Of a stretch of 64,000 nt of DNA, positions 1 through 9,189 are shown piece after piece. Each line of letters begins with the position of its first letter. Positions within the stretch are counted from its first letter, which is position 1. This DNA is from Cellulosimicrobium sp. ES-005. GTDB taxonomy: Bacteria > Actinomycetota > Actinomycetes > Actinomycetales > Cellulomonadaceae. The notes under the pieces were generated by a model. That model was not told where the DNA came from and made no database searches. It saw only the letters and a list, made by a program, of their open reading frames with translations. The DNA lies in NCBI RefSeq assembly GCF_040448685.1, contig NZ_CP159290.1, positions 496,001-560,000 of the forward strand, in the 5' to 3' direction. A program made the position numbers and the translations under genes.

Positions 1-1
1 C

Positions 2-3000
2 AACCCGACCCCCGCCCCGCAGCACCCCGGGAACGGCTCGCGGCGGTCCGGCTCCCGCGCGACGCCGTCGCCGGAGGCGGAGCGCGCGGCCGCTCTCCGC
101 GAGGCCGAACGGGCGGCCGACGCGGCCCGCACGGCGCTCGCCGAGGCGCTGCGGACGGTCGTGCGCGGCGGGGTCGACTCCTCCACGCGCCGCCGGGCCG
201 AGTACTCGACGGACGCGTCGAACTACCGCGTCGTGCCCGAGGCCGTGGTGTACCCGCAGGACGCGGACGACGTCGTCGCGGCGCTCGACGTGCTGCGCGA
301 GCTCGAGGTTCCGGTCACGGCGCGCGGCGCGGGCACGTCCGTCGCGGGGAACTCGATCGGCCCGGGCGTGGTCCTCGACTTCACGCGGCACGTGAACCGC
401 GTGCTCGACGTGGACCCGGAGGCGCGCACGGCGCGCATCGAGCCGGGCGTGGTCATGTCGGCTCTCCAGCAGGAGGCCGCGCCGCACGGGCTGCGGTTCG
501 GCCCGGACCCGTCGACGCAGAACCGCGCGACGCTCGGCGGCATGATCGGCAACAACGCGTGCGGGCCGCACGCCGTCGCGTACGGGCGCACGGTCGACAA
601 CGTCGTCGCGCTCGACGTCGTCGACGGCCGGGGCCGCCGCTTCACCGCGGGCAAGGGCGACCCGACGTTCGCGGCGGTCCCCGGCCTGGCGGAGCTCGTC
701 CGCGAGAACCTCGCGCTGATCCGCACGGAGTTCGGGCGGTTCGGGCGCCAGGTGTCGGGCTACTCGCTGGAGCACCTGCTGCCGGAGAACGGGTCGGACC
801 TCGCGAAGGCGCTCGTCGGCACCGAGGGCACGCTCGTGACGATCCTCGAGGCCACGGTCCGGCTGGTGCCGGTGCCGTCCAAGCCGACGCTCGTCGTGCT
901 CGGCTACCCGGACATGCCGTCCGCGGCCGACGACGTCCCGACCTTCCTGAACCTCAACCCGCTCGCGGTCGAGGGTCTCGACGCGCGGCTCGTCGACGTC
1001 GTGCGCCGCGCCAAGGGCGACGCGTCCGTGCCGCCGCTGCCGCCGGGCGCCGGCTGGCTCATGGTCGAGGTCGGCGGCGCGACGCCCGAGGAGGCGATGG
1101 CGAACGCGGAGGCGATCGTCGCGGCGTCGGGCAGCGAGGCCACGATGATCCTGCCCGCAGGCCCCGAGGCGACCAAGATGTGGCAGATCCGGGCCGACGG
1201 CGCGGGGCTCGCCGGGCGCACGCCCGCGGGCGAGCAGGCGTGGCCGGGCTGGGAGGACTCCGCCGTCCCGCCGGAGAAGCTGGGCGACTACCTGCGCGAC
1301 CTCGACGCGCTCATGGCGCGCTACGGCGTCGACGGCCTGCCGTACGGGCACTTCGGCGACGGTTGCGTGCACCTGCGCATCGACATCCCGCTCGAGGCGT
1401 CGGGGTCGGTGCTGCGCACGTTCATGCTCGAGGCGGCGGAGCTCGTCGCGAAGTACGGCGGCTCGCTCTCGGGCGAGCACGGCGACGGCCGCGCGCGCTC
1501 GGAGCTGCTGCCGGTCATGTACAGCCCCGAGGCGATCGCCCTCATGGAGCGGTTCAAGGCCCTGTTCGACCCGCAGGACGTCATGAACCCGGGCGTCGTC
1601 GTGCGCCCGAGCGCGATCGACGACGACCTGCGCCGCCCGCACGCGCACCCGCTGCTGTCGACGGTCGGCGCGCCGGGCACACCCGGCACGAGCACGGCCG
1701 CGCCCGCGAAGGTCACGAAGATCTCGCGCCGCGCCGGTTACCAGGGCTTCTCGTTCGCGCACGACCACGGCGACATGACGCAGGCCGTGCACCGGTGCGT
1801 CGGCGTCGGCAAGTGCCGCGCCGACACCAGCGCCGCGGGCGGGTTCATGTGTCCGTCGTACCAGGCGACGAAGGACGAGAAGGACGTCACGCGCGCCCGC
1901 GCCCGCGTGCTCCAGGAGGCGGTCAACGGCACGCTCGTCGGCGGCCTCGCGGCACCCGAGGTGCGCGAGTCGCTCGACCTGTGCCTGTCCTGCAAGGCGT
2001 GCTCGAGCGACTGCCCTGCGGGCGTCGACATGGCGCAGTACAAGTCCGAGGTGCTGTACCGCACGTACCGCGGCAAGCTGCGCCCCGTCGACCACTACTC
2101 GCTCGGCTGGCTGCCGATCTGGGCGCGCCTCGCCACGGGCATGCCGCGCCTGGCGAACAAGCTGCTCGGGTTCCGGCCGCTCGCGAAGGCGGTCCTGTGG
2201 GCGGGCGGCATGGACACGCGTCGCTCGATGACGGAGTTCGCCGAGGTGCCGTTCCGCACGTGGTGGAAGCGCGGCGGCGCGACCCAGGGCGTCCCCGGCC
2301 TGCGCATCGGCGAGCGGCCCGGCCACCCCGTGCGCGACGAGCGCCCCCAGGTCGTGCTGTGGACCGACTCGTTCAGCGACAACATGTCGCCCGGGGTGCC
2401 GCAGGCGGCCGTGAAGGTGCTCACCGCGGCCGGGTACGACGTCGTCGTGCCCGACGAGCAGGCGTGCTGCGGCCTCACGTGGATCAGCACGGGCCAGCTC
2501 GACGGCGCGCGCAAGCGCCTGGAGAACCTGCTGTCCGTGCTCGGCCCGTACGCCGTGAACGGCATCCCGATCCTGGGGCTCGAGCCGTCGTGCACGGCCG
2601 TGCTGCGCTCCGACCTCGTCGACCTGTTCCCCGACGACCCGCGCGCCCGGGCGGTCTCCGCCGCGACGCGCACGCTCGCCGAACTCCTCACGTCCGTGGA
2701 CACCGCGCCCGGGCGCGAGTCCGGGTGGCGCGTGCCCGACCTGTCGGACGTGACGGCCGTCGTGCAGCCGCACTGCCACCAGCACTCGGTGATGGGCTTC
2801 GCCGCCGACGAGCGCCTGCTGCGCGACGCGGGCGCGACGATCAAGGTCCTCGCCGGGTGCTGCGGCCTCGCGGGCAACTTCGGCATGCAGAAGGGCCACT
2901 ACGAGACGTCGGTCGCCGTCGCGGAGAACGCGCTGCTCCCCGCGCTGCGCGACGCCGCCCCGGGTGACGTGTACCTCGCGGACGGCTTCTCGTGCCGCAC

Positions 3001-3067
3001 CCAGGCCGACGACCTCGCCGGCGTCCAGGGCAAGGCCCTCGTCGAGCTGCTCGCCGAGCGGCTCTGA
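2..3067 (+). CDS. FAD-binding oxidase/dehydrogenase fused to Fe-S domains, 5' end outside the window
   Basis: This looks like a GlcD-GlcF type fusion, i.e. a flavin 2-hydroxy-acid (D-lactate or glycolate-like) dehydrogenase with its own electron-transfer module. The FAD-binding PCMH domain shows TARGAGTSVAGNS (nt 317-355) and GTEGTL (nt 820-837). The GlcD-type C-terminal domain follows to about nt 1620. Ferredoxin-like Cys clusters lie at nt 1797-1857 and 1981-2016 (CLSCKACSSDCP), and CCG-domain motifs at nt 2464 (CCGL) and 2857 (GCCGLAGNFG). The frame stays open to the window edge and the upstream codons read as a plausible Ala/Arg/Glu-rich helix leading into the domain. The real start is therefore probably outside the window; the first in-window start codon is GTG at 161. 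Substrate cannot be told from sequence. Confidence 0.88.
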   Translation, partial: NPTPAPQHPGNGSRRSGSRATPSPEAERAAALREAERAADAARTALAEALRTVVRGGVDSSTRRRAEYSTDASNYRVVPEAVVYPQDADDVVAALDVLRELEVPVTARGAGTSVAGNSIGPGVVLDFTRHVNRVLDVDPEARTARIEPGVVMSALQQEAAPHGLRFGPDPSTQNRATLGGMIGNNACGPHAVAYGRTVDNVVALDVVDGRGRRFTAGKGDPTFAAVPGLAELVRENLALIRTEFGRFGRQVSGYSLEHLLPENGSDLAKALVGTEGTLVTILEATVRLVPVPSKPTLVVLGYPDMPSAADDVPTFLNLNPLAVEGLDARLVDVVRRAKGDASVPPLPPGAGWLMVEVGGATPEEAMANAEAIVAASGSEATMILPAGPEATKMWQIRADGAGLAGRTPAGEQAWPGWEDSAVPPEKLGDYLRDLDALMARYGVDGLPYGHFGDGCVHLRIDIPLEASGSVLRTFMLEAAELVAKYGGSLSGEHGDGRARSELLPVMYSPEAIALMERFKALFDPQDVMNPGVVVRPSAIDDDLRRPHAHPLLSTVGAPGTPGTSTAAPAKVTKISRRAGYQGFSFAHDHGDMTQAVHRCVGVGKCRADTSAAGGFMCPSYQATKDEKDVTRARARVLQEAVNGTLVGGLAAPEVRESLDLCLSCKACSSDCPAGVDMAQYKSEVLYRTYRGKLRPVDHYSLGWLPIWARLATGMPRLANKLLGFRPLAKAVLWAGGMDTRRSMTEFAEVPFRTWWKRGGATQGVPGLRIGERPGHPVRDERPQVVLWTDSFSDNMSPGVPQAAVKVLTAAGYDVVVPDEQACCGLTWISTGQLDGARKRLENLLSVLGPYAVNGIPILGLEPSCTAVLRSDLVDLFPDDPRARAVSAATRTLAELLTSVDTAPGRESGWRVPDLSDVTAVVQPHCHQHSVMGFAADERLLRDAGATIKVLAGCCGLAGNFGMQKGHYETSVAVAENALLPALRDAAPGDVYLADGFSCRTQADDLAGVQGKALVELLAERL

Positions 3068-3103
3068 GCGTCGCGCTGCGCGGCCAGGTCGCCCGACGGC
3101 GCT

Positions 3104-3125
3104 CGGCCGCCCGCCCGGGCGGCCG
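3104..3125. terminator. GC-rich hairpin between convergent genes
   Basis: Arms cggccgcccg and cgggcggccg sit just past the oxidase stop and abut the stop of the convergent lipoprotein gene, so the hairpin could serve both directions. There is no T tract, as is usual in these genomes. Confidence 0.5.
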
Positions 3126-3620
3126 TCAGCCGCGCGCGGGGTGCACGTCCGTGATCGCGTAGCACTCCTCGTCGTCGATCGCGCGCGGCATCGGGTCGAG
3201 CGTGAGCGACGTCGGGTAGCCCAGCTCGTCGTCGAACGCGACGTCGGTGACGTCCTCGTGGCGCTCGTCGACGAGGTCGAGGAACCCGTCGATCGTGCGG
3301 CCGCCGCTCTCGACGTAGGACTCGGGGGTCATCTCCAGGTGCGCGAGGCTCGCGGAGACCGCGACCACCTCGCCGGCCGCGACCTCGACGTCGAAGTCCC
3401 CGACGAGGTTCCGCTCGCCGCACGACGACGTCAGGGTGAACGCGTAGTCGTCGTACCCCGCCGCAGCCCACCGGTCCCGTGCCTCCGCGAGCCCGGCGAC
3501 GGGCCCCTCGGCGCTCGCGGGCGCGCACGCGGTCACGAGCGGCGCGACGACGAGCGCGCCCAGGGCGAGCACCGCCGTCGTCCAGGACGGCCGAGCACGG
3601 CGGCGCGAGGTCTTCTCCAT
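3126..3620 (-). CDS. Putative lipoprotein, DUF6174-like
   Basis: A 164-residue secreted protein. It has an Arg-rich N-terminus, a hydrophobic segment (residues 12-29) and a lipobox with TAC, placing the lipidated Cys at residue 32. The remainder is acidic with no enzyme motif that I recognise. The arrangement of YDDYAFTLTSSCGE near the mature N-terminus and the short length fit the DUF6174 family, whose function is unknown. I chose the ATG at 3620 because it directly precedes the signal peptide; the open frame upstream to 3773 lacks coding character. It is divergent from oleate hydratase. Confidence 0.7.
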   Translation of the reverse strand: MEKTSRRRARPSWTTAVLALGALVVAPLVTACAPASAEGPVAGLAEARDRWAAAGYDDYAFTLTSSCGERNLVGDFDVEVAAGEVVAVSASLAHLEMTPESYVESGGRTIDGFLDLVDERHEDVTDVAFDDELGYPTSLTLDPMPRAIDDEECYAITDVHPARG

Positions 3621-3771
3621 GCCCTGCTCGTGTGCCGACCTGGCCCGGTCTTGCCCTGCGCTGCACGTTCGTGCACCGAGGTGCGGTCCGTGGGGCCTGG
3701 CGTGAGCATGGCAGGGGAGCGCCACCGCGGGCGGCGCTCCTTTCCTGTCGTCAGCGGTGAGAGGGAGTGGC

Positions 3772-5571
3772 ATGTACTACTCGAGCGGCAACTACGAGGC
3801 GTTCGCGCGGCCGCGCAAGCCGGAGCGGACGGACCGGCTCGGGTCCGTGCACCTGGTGGGAGCGGGCCTCGCGTCGCTCTCCGCGGCGGGCTTCCTCGTC
3901 CGCGACGGCCAGGTCCCGGGGGAGAAGATCACCGTCTACGAGCGGCTCAGGCTCCCCGGTGGTGCGCTCGACGGCATCAAGGAGCCGCGGCGCGGGTTCG
4001 TGATCCGCGGCGGGCGCGAGCTCGAGGACCACATGGAGTGTCTGTGGGACCTGTTCCGCTCCGTGCCGTCGATCGAGACCGAGGGAGTGTCGGTCCTCGA
4101 CGAGTTCTACTGGCTCAACAAGGACGACCCGAACTTCTCGCTCCAGCGCGTCACCGAGGACCGTGGGAAGGACGCGCGCTTCGACAACCTGTTCCGCCTC
4201 GACGAGAAGGCGCAGAAGGAGATCACGAAGATCTTCCTCGCGCGCCGCGAGGACATGGAGGGCAAGTCGATCGAGGACGTCATGTCGCGGCACTTCCTCG
4301 ACAGCCAGTTCTGGCTCTACTGGCGCACGATGTTCGCGTTCCAGGAATGGCACAGCGCGCTCGAGTTCAAGCTGTACCTGCACCGGTTCATCCACCACGT
4401 CGGCGGCCTGCCCGACCTCTCGGCGCTCAAGTTCACCAAGTACAACCAGTACGAGTCGATGGTGCTGCCGCTCACGCGCTGGCTCATGGACCAGGGTGTC
4501 ACCTTCCGGTTCCACGTCGAGGTCACCGACGTCGACTTCGAGCTCGCCCCGGACCGCAAGGTCGCCACGCGGCTGCACCTGCTGGACCACGCGGCGGCCC
4601 ACGAGTCCGGCGGGGCCGCCGTCGAGCGGACGATCGATCTCGACGAGGACGACCTCGTCATCGCGACCATCGGCTCGCTCACGGAGAACTCCGACAACGG
4701 CGACCAGCACACGCCCGCGCGCCTCGACACGGGGCCCGCGCCCGCGTGGGACCTGTGGCGGCGCATCGCGGCCAAGGACCCGTCGTTCGGCCGGCCCGAC
4801 GTGTTCAGCACCGACATCCCGCGCACCAAGTGGCAGTCCGCCACGGTCACGACCCTCGACCGGCGCATCCCCGAGTACATCGAGCGCATCTGCCGGCGCG
4901 ACCCGTTCAGCGGGAAGGTCGTCACGGGCGGCATCGTCACCGCGCGCGACTCGGCCTGGCTCATGAGCTGGACCGTCAATCGGCAGCCGCACTTCAAGGC
5001 GCAGTCGCCGGACGAGATCGTCGTGTGGGTCTACGGCCTGTTCGTGGACACCCCGGGCGACTACGTGAAGAAGTCGCTCCAGGAGTGCACGGGCGAGGAG
5101 ATCACGCAGGAGTGGCTGTACCACCTCGGCGTCCCCGAGGCCGACATCCCGACCCTCGCCGCCGAGGCCGCGAGCTGCGTGCCCGTGATGATGCCGTACG
5201 TCACGGCGTTCTTCATGCCCCGTCACGCGGGCGACCGGCCTCAGGTCGTGCCCGACGGCGCACGCAACTTCGCGTTCATCGGCCAGTTCGCCGAGACGAC
5301 GCGGGACACGATCTTCACCACCGAGTACTCCGTGCGCACCGGCATGGAGGCGGCCTACCAGCTCCTCGACCTGGAGCGCGGCGTCCCTGAGGTCTTCAAC
5401 AGCACGTACGACGTCCGCAAGCTGCTCGCCGCGGTGAGCGCCCTGCGCGACGGCGAGGAGCTCGACCTCCCCGGGCCGCGGATCCTGCGCGACCGCCTCC
5501 AGAAGAAGGTCGACGCCACCGAGATCGGCGAGCTGCTCGCCGAGTTCAGCCTCTTGTCCCACGACGAGTAG
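3772..5571 (+). CDS. ohyA: Oleate hydratase (myosin-cross-reactive antigen family)
   Basis: Adds water across the cis-9 double bond of oleate and related fatty acids to give 10-hydroxy acids; FAD is a structural cofactor. The 599-residue length matches the family. The dinucleotide-binding segment HLVGAGLASLSAAG is at residues 27-40, and the hallmark RGGRELEDHMECLWDLF is at about residues 80-96, containing the Glu-rich active-site region of the family. The ATG at 3772 follows a gagaggga ribosome site (3759-3766). In the family the role is usually detoxifying host or environmental unsaturated fatty acids. Its 3' end overlaps the convergent regulator gene by 26 bp. Confidence 0.93.
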   Translation: MYYSSGNYEAFARPRKPERTDRLGSVHLVGAGLASLSAAGFLVRDGQVPGEKITVYERLRLPGGALDGIKEPRRGFVIRGGRELEDHMECLWDLFRSVPSIETEGVSVLDEFYWLNKDDPNFSLQRVTEDRGKDARFDNLFRLDEKAQKEITKIFLARREDMEGKSIEDVMSRHFLDSQFWLYWRTMFAFQEWHSALEFKLYLHRFIHHVGGLPDLSALKFTKYNQYESMVLPLTRWLMDQGVTFRFHVEVTDVDFELAPDRKVATRLHLLDHAAAHESGGAAVERTIDLDEDDLVIATIGSLTENSDNGDQHTPARLDTGPAPAWDLWRRIAAKDPSFGRPDVFSTDIPRTKWQSATVTTLDRRIPEYIERICRRDPFSGKVVTGGIVTARDSAWLMSWTVNRQPHFKAQSPDEIVVWVYGLFVDTPGDYVKKSLQECTGEEITQEWLYHLGVPEADIPTLAAEAASCVPVMMPYVTAFFMPRHAGDRPQVVPDGARNFAFIGQFAETTRDTIFTTEYSVRTGMEAAYQLLDLERGVPEVFNSTYDVRKLLAAVSALRDGEELDLPGPRILRDRLQKKVDATEIGELLAEFSLLSHDE

Positions 5572-7189
5572 CGGCACGCACCGCGTCGGCGAGCCGGGAG
5601 ACGGCTTCGTCGACGCGGGCGTCGGCGAGGTTGCCGTACCCGAGCACGAGGGTCGTCGACCGCTCGGCGGGGCGCACCTGGTAGCGGCGCAGGTCGACGA
5701 CGGTCACCTCGCGCCGCGCGGCCTCGCGCACGACGTGAGCGGCGTCGGGCGCGGGGTCGTCCGGCGAGCCCGGCAGGGAGAGCAGCGCGTGCATCCCCGC
5801 CGCGATGCCGCTCACCGCGGCGCCGGGCAGCTCCCGGGCGAGGGCGTCGAGCACGGCGTCACGACGGCGACGGTAGCGCCCGCGCGCGGCGCGCAGGTGC
5901 CGGTCGTAGCCGCCGGACGCGACGAGGCGCGCGAACGTGAGCTGGTCGACCGTGGACGGGGCCGCCGTCGGGCCGTGCGGGGCGGCCGCGCGCGCGACGG
6001 ACTCGCGCCAGCGGGCGGGCACGACCATCCACCCGACGCCGAACGCGGGGCTCATCGTCTTGCTCACCGAGCCGAGCAGCACGACCCGGTCGGGGTCGAG
6101 CTGCTGGAGCGCGGCGACGGGTCGGCGGTCGTAGCGGAACTCGGCGTCGTAGTCGTCCTCGATCACGAGGGCGTCGGCGGTGCGGGCCCACGTGAGCACC
6201 GCCTCGCGCCGCTCGGGCGCCAGCGCGGCGCCGGTGGGGAACTGGTGCGCGGGCGTGAGCAGCGCCGCGCGCGCCCCGGTCCGTCGCGACGCCGCGACGA
6301 GCGCGTCGACGTCCGCGCCCGCGTCGTCCACGGGGACCGGGACGGGGGTGAGGCCGGCCCGCGTCGCGACGTCGCGCAGGACCGACCAGCTCGGGTCCTC
6401 CACCAGGACGTGGGTGTGGCCCGCCTCGACGAGCGCGGCGGCGACGCGCGCCATCCCGTCGGTCGCGCCGCGCGTGAGCACGACGGCGTCGTCCGGCCCG
6501 GAGACGACGCGCGCCCGGCGCAGGTGGCCGGCGACGACGGCGCGCGCGTGCGGGTGCCCGGCAGGGGCGGGCTGGCCGAGGTCGTCGTTCGACGCGGTAC
6601 CGGTCGAGGAACCGAGCGCGTCGCGCGCCGCCCGCAGCCACGCGTCGCGCGGGACGTGGCGCAGGTCGGGTACGCCGGGCGCGAGGTCGAACCGGGCGCG
6701 CGCGGCGTGGGTCCTGCCGGTGTCGGACCGCCCGGCGTCCACGACGGCGCGCGCGGGTCTACCATCCGCCGCTCGTTCCTCGCGGCTCCCGCCAGGCCCG
6801 CCACGACCCGCGCGCGCCGTCGTTCCCGCCGGGCTCGTGGGCCGCTCGCCCAGCGCACTCGTTCCCCTCGGGCTCGTCGATCGGGCGCCGGCTGCGGCGG
6901 AGACGCGGGTCGCGGAGCCGGTGCGCGCCTCGAGGAAGCCCTCGGCGACGAGCTGGCCGTACGCCTCCGTGACGACCCACCGCGACACCCCGAGCGACTC
7001 GGCGAGCTGGCGGCTCGGCGGCAGCGCCGCCCCGACCGGGACACGGCCGGTGTGCACGGCGTCGCGGACCGCGCGCTCAAGCCGCTCGACGCGCGACCCC
7101 GGCCCCGTCCCCAGGTCGAGCAGCGCCTCCCAGGCGAGCGCCGCCGTCGTGCCCGGCGGTGGAGCAGGATTGGTCTGGTCGACACCCAT
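5546..7189 (-). CDS. MocR/PdxR-type regulator (GntR HTH plus aminotransferase-like domain)
   Basis: A 547-residue transcription factor. A GntR winged helix (about residues 30-100, with LPPSRQLAESLGVSRWVV) is followed by a disordered Ala/Arg/Gly linker (about 105-165) and a class I aminotransferase fold that binds PLP as an effector. The PLP-lysine segment LLGSVSKTMSP is near residue 376. The gene is divergent from an aldo/keto reductase gene and tail-to-tail overlapping with ohyA. MocR proteins commonly control the divergent gene through direct-repeat operators, and such repeats are present at 7251-7282. A TACGGT box lies 8 bp upstream of the ATG, so the message may be leaderless. Confidence 0.9.
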   Translation of the reverse strand: MGVDQTNPAPPPGTTAALAWEALLDLGTGPGSRVERLERAVRDAVHTGRVPVGAALPPSRQLAESLGVSRWVVTEAYGQLVAEGFLEARTGSATRVSAAAGARSTSPRGTSALGERPTSPAGTTARAGRGGPGGSREERAADGRPARAVVDAGRSDTGRTHAARARFDLAPGVPDLRHVPRDAWLRAARDALGSSTGTASNDDLGQPAPAGHPHARAVVAGHLRRARVVSGPDDAVVLTRGATDGMARVAAALVEAGHTHVLVEDPSWSVLRDVATRAGLTPVPVPVDDAGADVDALVAASRRTGARAALLTPAHQFPTGAALAPERREAVLTWARTADALVIEDDYDAEFRYDRRPVAALQQLDPDRVVLLGSVSKTMSPAFGVGWMVVPARWRESVARAAAPHGPTAAPSTVDQLTFARLVASGGYDRHLRAARGRYRRRRDAVLDALARELPGAAVSGIAAGMHALLSLPGSPDDPAPDAAHVVREAARREVTVVDLRRYQVRPAERSTTLVLGYGNLADARVDEAVSRLADAVRAATRRGTRG

Positions 7190-7250
7190 GGAATCGGACC
7201 GTACACCCGCGCCGATCGCTCCGTAGCGTGGAGCACGTCATCAGGACCAC

Positions 7251-7282
7251 GGGTCCACCACGGACCACGCGGGTCCACCACG
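7251..7282. promoter_or_regulatory. Direct repeats, candidate MocR operator
   Basis: The 12-mer gggtccaccacg occurs at 7251-7262 and 7271-7282, 20 bp apart (about two helical turns), each preceded by a ggaccacg-like sequence. It sits between the divergent MocR regulator and aldo/keto reductase genes. MocR/PdxR regulators are known to bind spaced direct repeats in such intergenic regions; assignment here is inference. Confidence 0.5.
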
Positions 7283-7299
7283 AACCTCGGGAGACCACC

Positions 7300-8283
7300 A
7301 TGCGGTACCGCACCATCGGCGACGGGCGCACCTCCTTCGACGTGTCGACCCTGTGCCTCGGCACGATGAACATGGGCACGCTCGTCGACGAGGACACGTC
7401 GTTCGCGATCCTCGACCGCTTCGTCGAGGCGGGCGGCACGTTCCTCGACACGGCGAACAACTACAGCCTCTGGGCCGGGGGGCACGGCCGCGACAGCGAG
7501 GACCTCCTCGGCCGCTGGCTCGCGAGCCGCGGCGTGCGCGACCAGGTCCGCATCGCGACGAAGCTCGGCGCGGCGCAGAAGGACAGGTCCCTCCCGCTGT
7601 CGAACACGCCGCCGACGAACTTCCAGGGCCTCGGCGCCGACGTCGTCGGCTACGAGGCGCACGAGAGCCTGCGGCACCTCGGCGTCGACCACCTGGACGT
7701 GCTGTACGGGCACGTCGACGACCACGAGACGCCGCTCGCCGAGACCGTCGGTGCCTTCGGCAAGCTCCAGGCCGAGGGCGTCGTGGGCATCACCGGCATC
7801 TCGAACGTCGCGCTGTGGCGCGTCGTCGAGGCGCGGGAGGAGGCGCTGCGCCAGGGCGTCGCGCCCTACGGGCTCGTCCAGCAGAACTACACGTACGCCT
7901 ACCCGACGCCGGAGGTCGGCCGGCACAACTGGGCCTCGTACGAGCTGCTCGACTACGCGGCGTCCACGGGGGTCGACGGGCGCCCGCCGCTCGCCGTCAC
8001 CGCCTACTCGCCGATCCTCCAGGGCGCGTACGTGCGCCGGGACAAGCCGCTGTGGGACGGGTTCGACCACCCGACCACGCGCGAGCGCATCCGCCTCCTG
8101 CACGAGGTCGCGGGCGAGCTCGGCGCGACGCCCAACCAGGTCGCGCTCGCGTGGCTCCTCGGGGGCGAGCACCCGGTGATCCCGCTCGTCGGGCCCAGCA
8201 CGATCGAGCAGCTCGACGAGCTCCTCGGCGCGGCCGACCTCGAGCTCGACCCGGAGCTGCGCGCGCGGCTCGACGCCGCCTGA
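7300..8283 (+). CDS. Aldo/keto reductase
   Basis: A 327-residue NAD(P)H-dependent oxidoreductase with a TIM barrel. The catalytic tetrad is visible: Asp and Tyr in [14 protein letters not shown] (residues 48-61), Lys in RIATKLGA (about 88-90) and His in LYGHVDDH (about 131). The ATG at 7300 is preceded by gggaga; upstream in-frame codons cover the candidate operator and are not coding. The gene is divergent from the MocR gene and probably controlled by it. Substrate unknown; the family handles sugars, aldehydes and steroids. Confidence 0.88.
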   Translation: MRYRTIGDGRTSFDVSTLCLGTMNMGTLVDEDTSFAILDRFVEAGGTFLDTANNYSLWAGGHGRDSEDLLGRWLASRGVRDQVRIATKLGAAQKDRSLPLSNTPPTNFQGLGADVVGYEAHESLRHLGVDHLDVLYGHVDDHETPLAETVGAFGKLQAEGVVGITGISNVALWRVVEAREEALRQGVAPYGLVQQNYTYAYPTPEVGRHNWASYELLDYAASTGVDGRPPLAVTAYSPILQGAYVRRDKPLWDGFDHPTTRERIRLLHEVAGELGATPNQVALAWLLGGEHPVIPLVGPSTIEQLDELLGAADLELDPELRARLDAA

Positions 8284-8295
8284 GCCCGCGTGCTC

Positions 8296-8327
8296 GCCCG
8301 GCCCGGCGCCACGGCGTCGGGCCGGGC
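8296..8327 (+). terminator. Hairpin after aldo/keto reductase
   Basis: Perfect arms gcccggcccg (8296-8305) and cgggccgggc (8318-8327) with a 12-nt loop, 13 bp past the stop codon. No T tract. Confidence 0.55.
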
Positions 8328-8342
8328 TGCCACCGTGGGCGG

Positions 8343-8531
8343 GTGCTCACCACCACCGTCGCGCGCGTCCGGGCGGACGACTGGCGCGACCTCCGGGACG
8401 TCCGCCTGCGCGCGCTCGCGGACGCGCCGACCGCGTTCGGCTCGACCGTCGCGCGCGAGGCGGCCTTCCCCGACGACGTGTGGCGCGAGCGCGCGGCCGG
8501 GCTGCGGACGTCGTGGGGCGTCGCCGGATAG
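8343..8531 (+). pseudogene. Remnant of a GNAT N-acetyltransferase (N-terminal part only)
   Basis: The first 50 or so residues ([20 protein letters not shown], then [14 protein letters not shown]) look like the beginning of a GNAT acyltransferase that would normally run about 160-180 residues. The frame ends at 8531 after 62 codons, before the acetyl-CoA binding core. I found no continuation in other frames before the nitroreductase starts at 8572. A CACCGT box 6 bp before the GTG resembles other leaderless starts in the window, so the gene start may be intact. Read as a decayed gene. Confidence 0.6.
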
Positions 8532-8571
8532 GGTGCGGGGACCTGTTCCCGGACCGTGCCGAGGGGGCCAC

Positions 8572-9189
8572 GTGGAGTTCCAGGACGTCGTGCGACGCCG
8601 ACGCATGGTGCGCCGGTTCACCGACGAGCCCGTCGCGCCGGACGCCGTCGACCGCCTCGTGCACAACGCCGTCCGCGCGCCGAGCGCGGGGTTCGCGCAG
8701 GGGTGGTCGTTCCTCGTGCTCACCGAGCCCGACGACGTCGCGCGCTTCTGGGCCGCGACCTCACCCGAGCGGCCCGAGCGGAGCATGAGCGCGTGGCTCG
8801 CCGGGATGCGCACCGCGCCCGTGCTCGTCGTGGTCCTCACGTCGAAGGACGTCTACCTCGACCGGTACGCCGAGGACGACAAGGGCTGGGCGGACCGCGA
8901 CGAGAACCGCTGGGCCGTCCCCTACTGGCACGTCGACGCCGGGATGGCGGCGCTGCTCATGCTCCAGACCGCCGTCGACGAGGGGCTCGGCGCGTGCTTC
9001 TTCGGCGTCGCGCCGGGCGAGGTCGGGCGGCTGCGCGCGGCCTTCGACATCCCCGACGCGTACGCCCCGACCGGGGTCGTCGCCGTCGGGCACCCCGCCG
9101 ACCGGGCGACCACGGGCTCGCCGCGACGTCGCGAGCGCAAGCCGCTCGACGACGTCGTGCACCGCGGCCGCTGGGGAGGCCGATCGTGA
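8572..9189 (+). CDS. Nitroreductase-family flavoprotein
   Basis: A 205-residue FMN-dependent oxidoreductase. It opens with MEFQDVVRRRRMVRRFTDEP, followed by VRAPSAGFAQGWSFLVL, the FMN-phosphate binding segment of the family. A central helix (GMAALLMLQTAVDEGLGACF) and a C-terminal RRERKPLDDVVH segment are also typical. The GTG at 8572 has a gaggggg ribosome site. The stop overlaps the GTG of the following lipoprotein gene. The physiological substrate is unknown; related proteins act on nitroaromatics, quinones or enones. Confidence 0.82.
   Translation: MEFQDVVRRRRMVRRFTDEPVAPDAVDRLVHNAVRAPSAGFAQGWSFLVLTEPDDVARFWAATSPERPERSMSAWLAGMRTAPVLVVVLTSKDVYLDRYAEDDKGWADRDENRWAVPYWHVDAGMAALLMLQTAVDEGLGACFFGVAPGEVGRLRAAFDIPDAYAPTGVVAVGHPADRATTGSPRRRERKPLDDVVHRGRWGGRS

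Noticed and set aside
559-2967. 802-codon plus-strand ORF inside the FAD oxidase gene
   Set aside because: Arg/Pro/Ala-rich shadow in another frame of a clear enzyme gene; an effect of high G+C at third positions.
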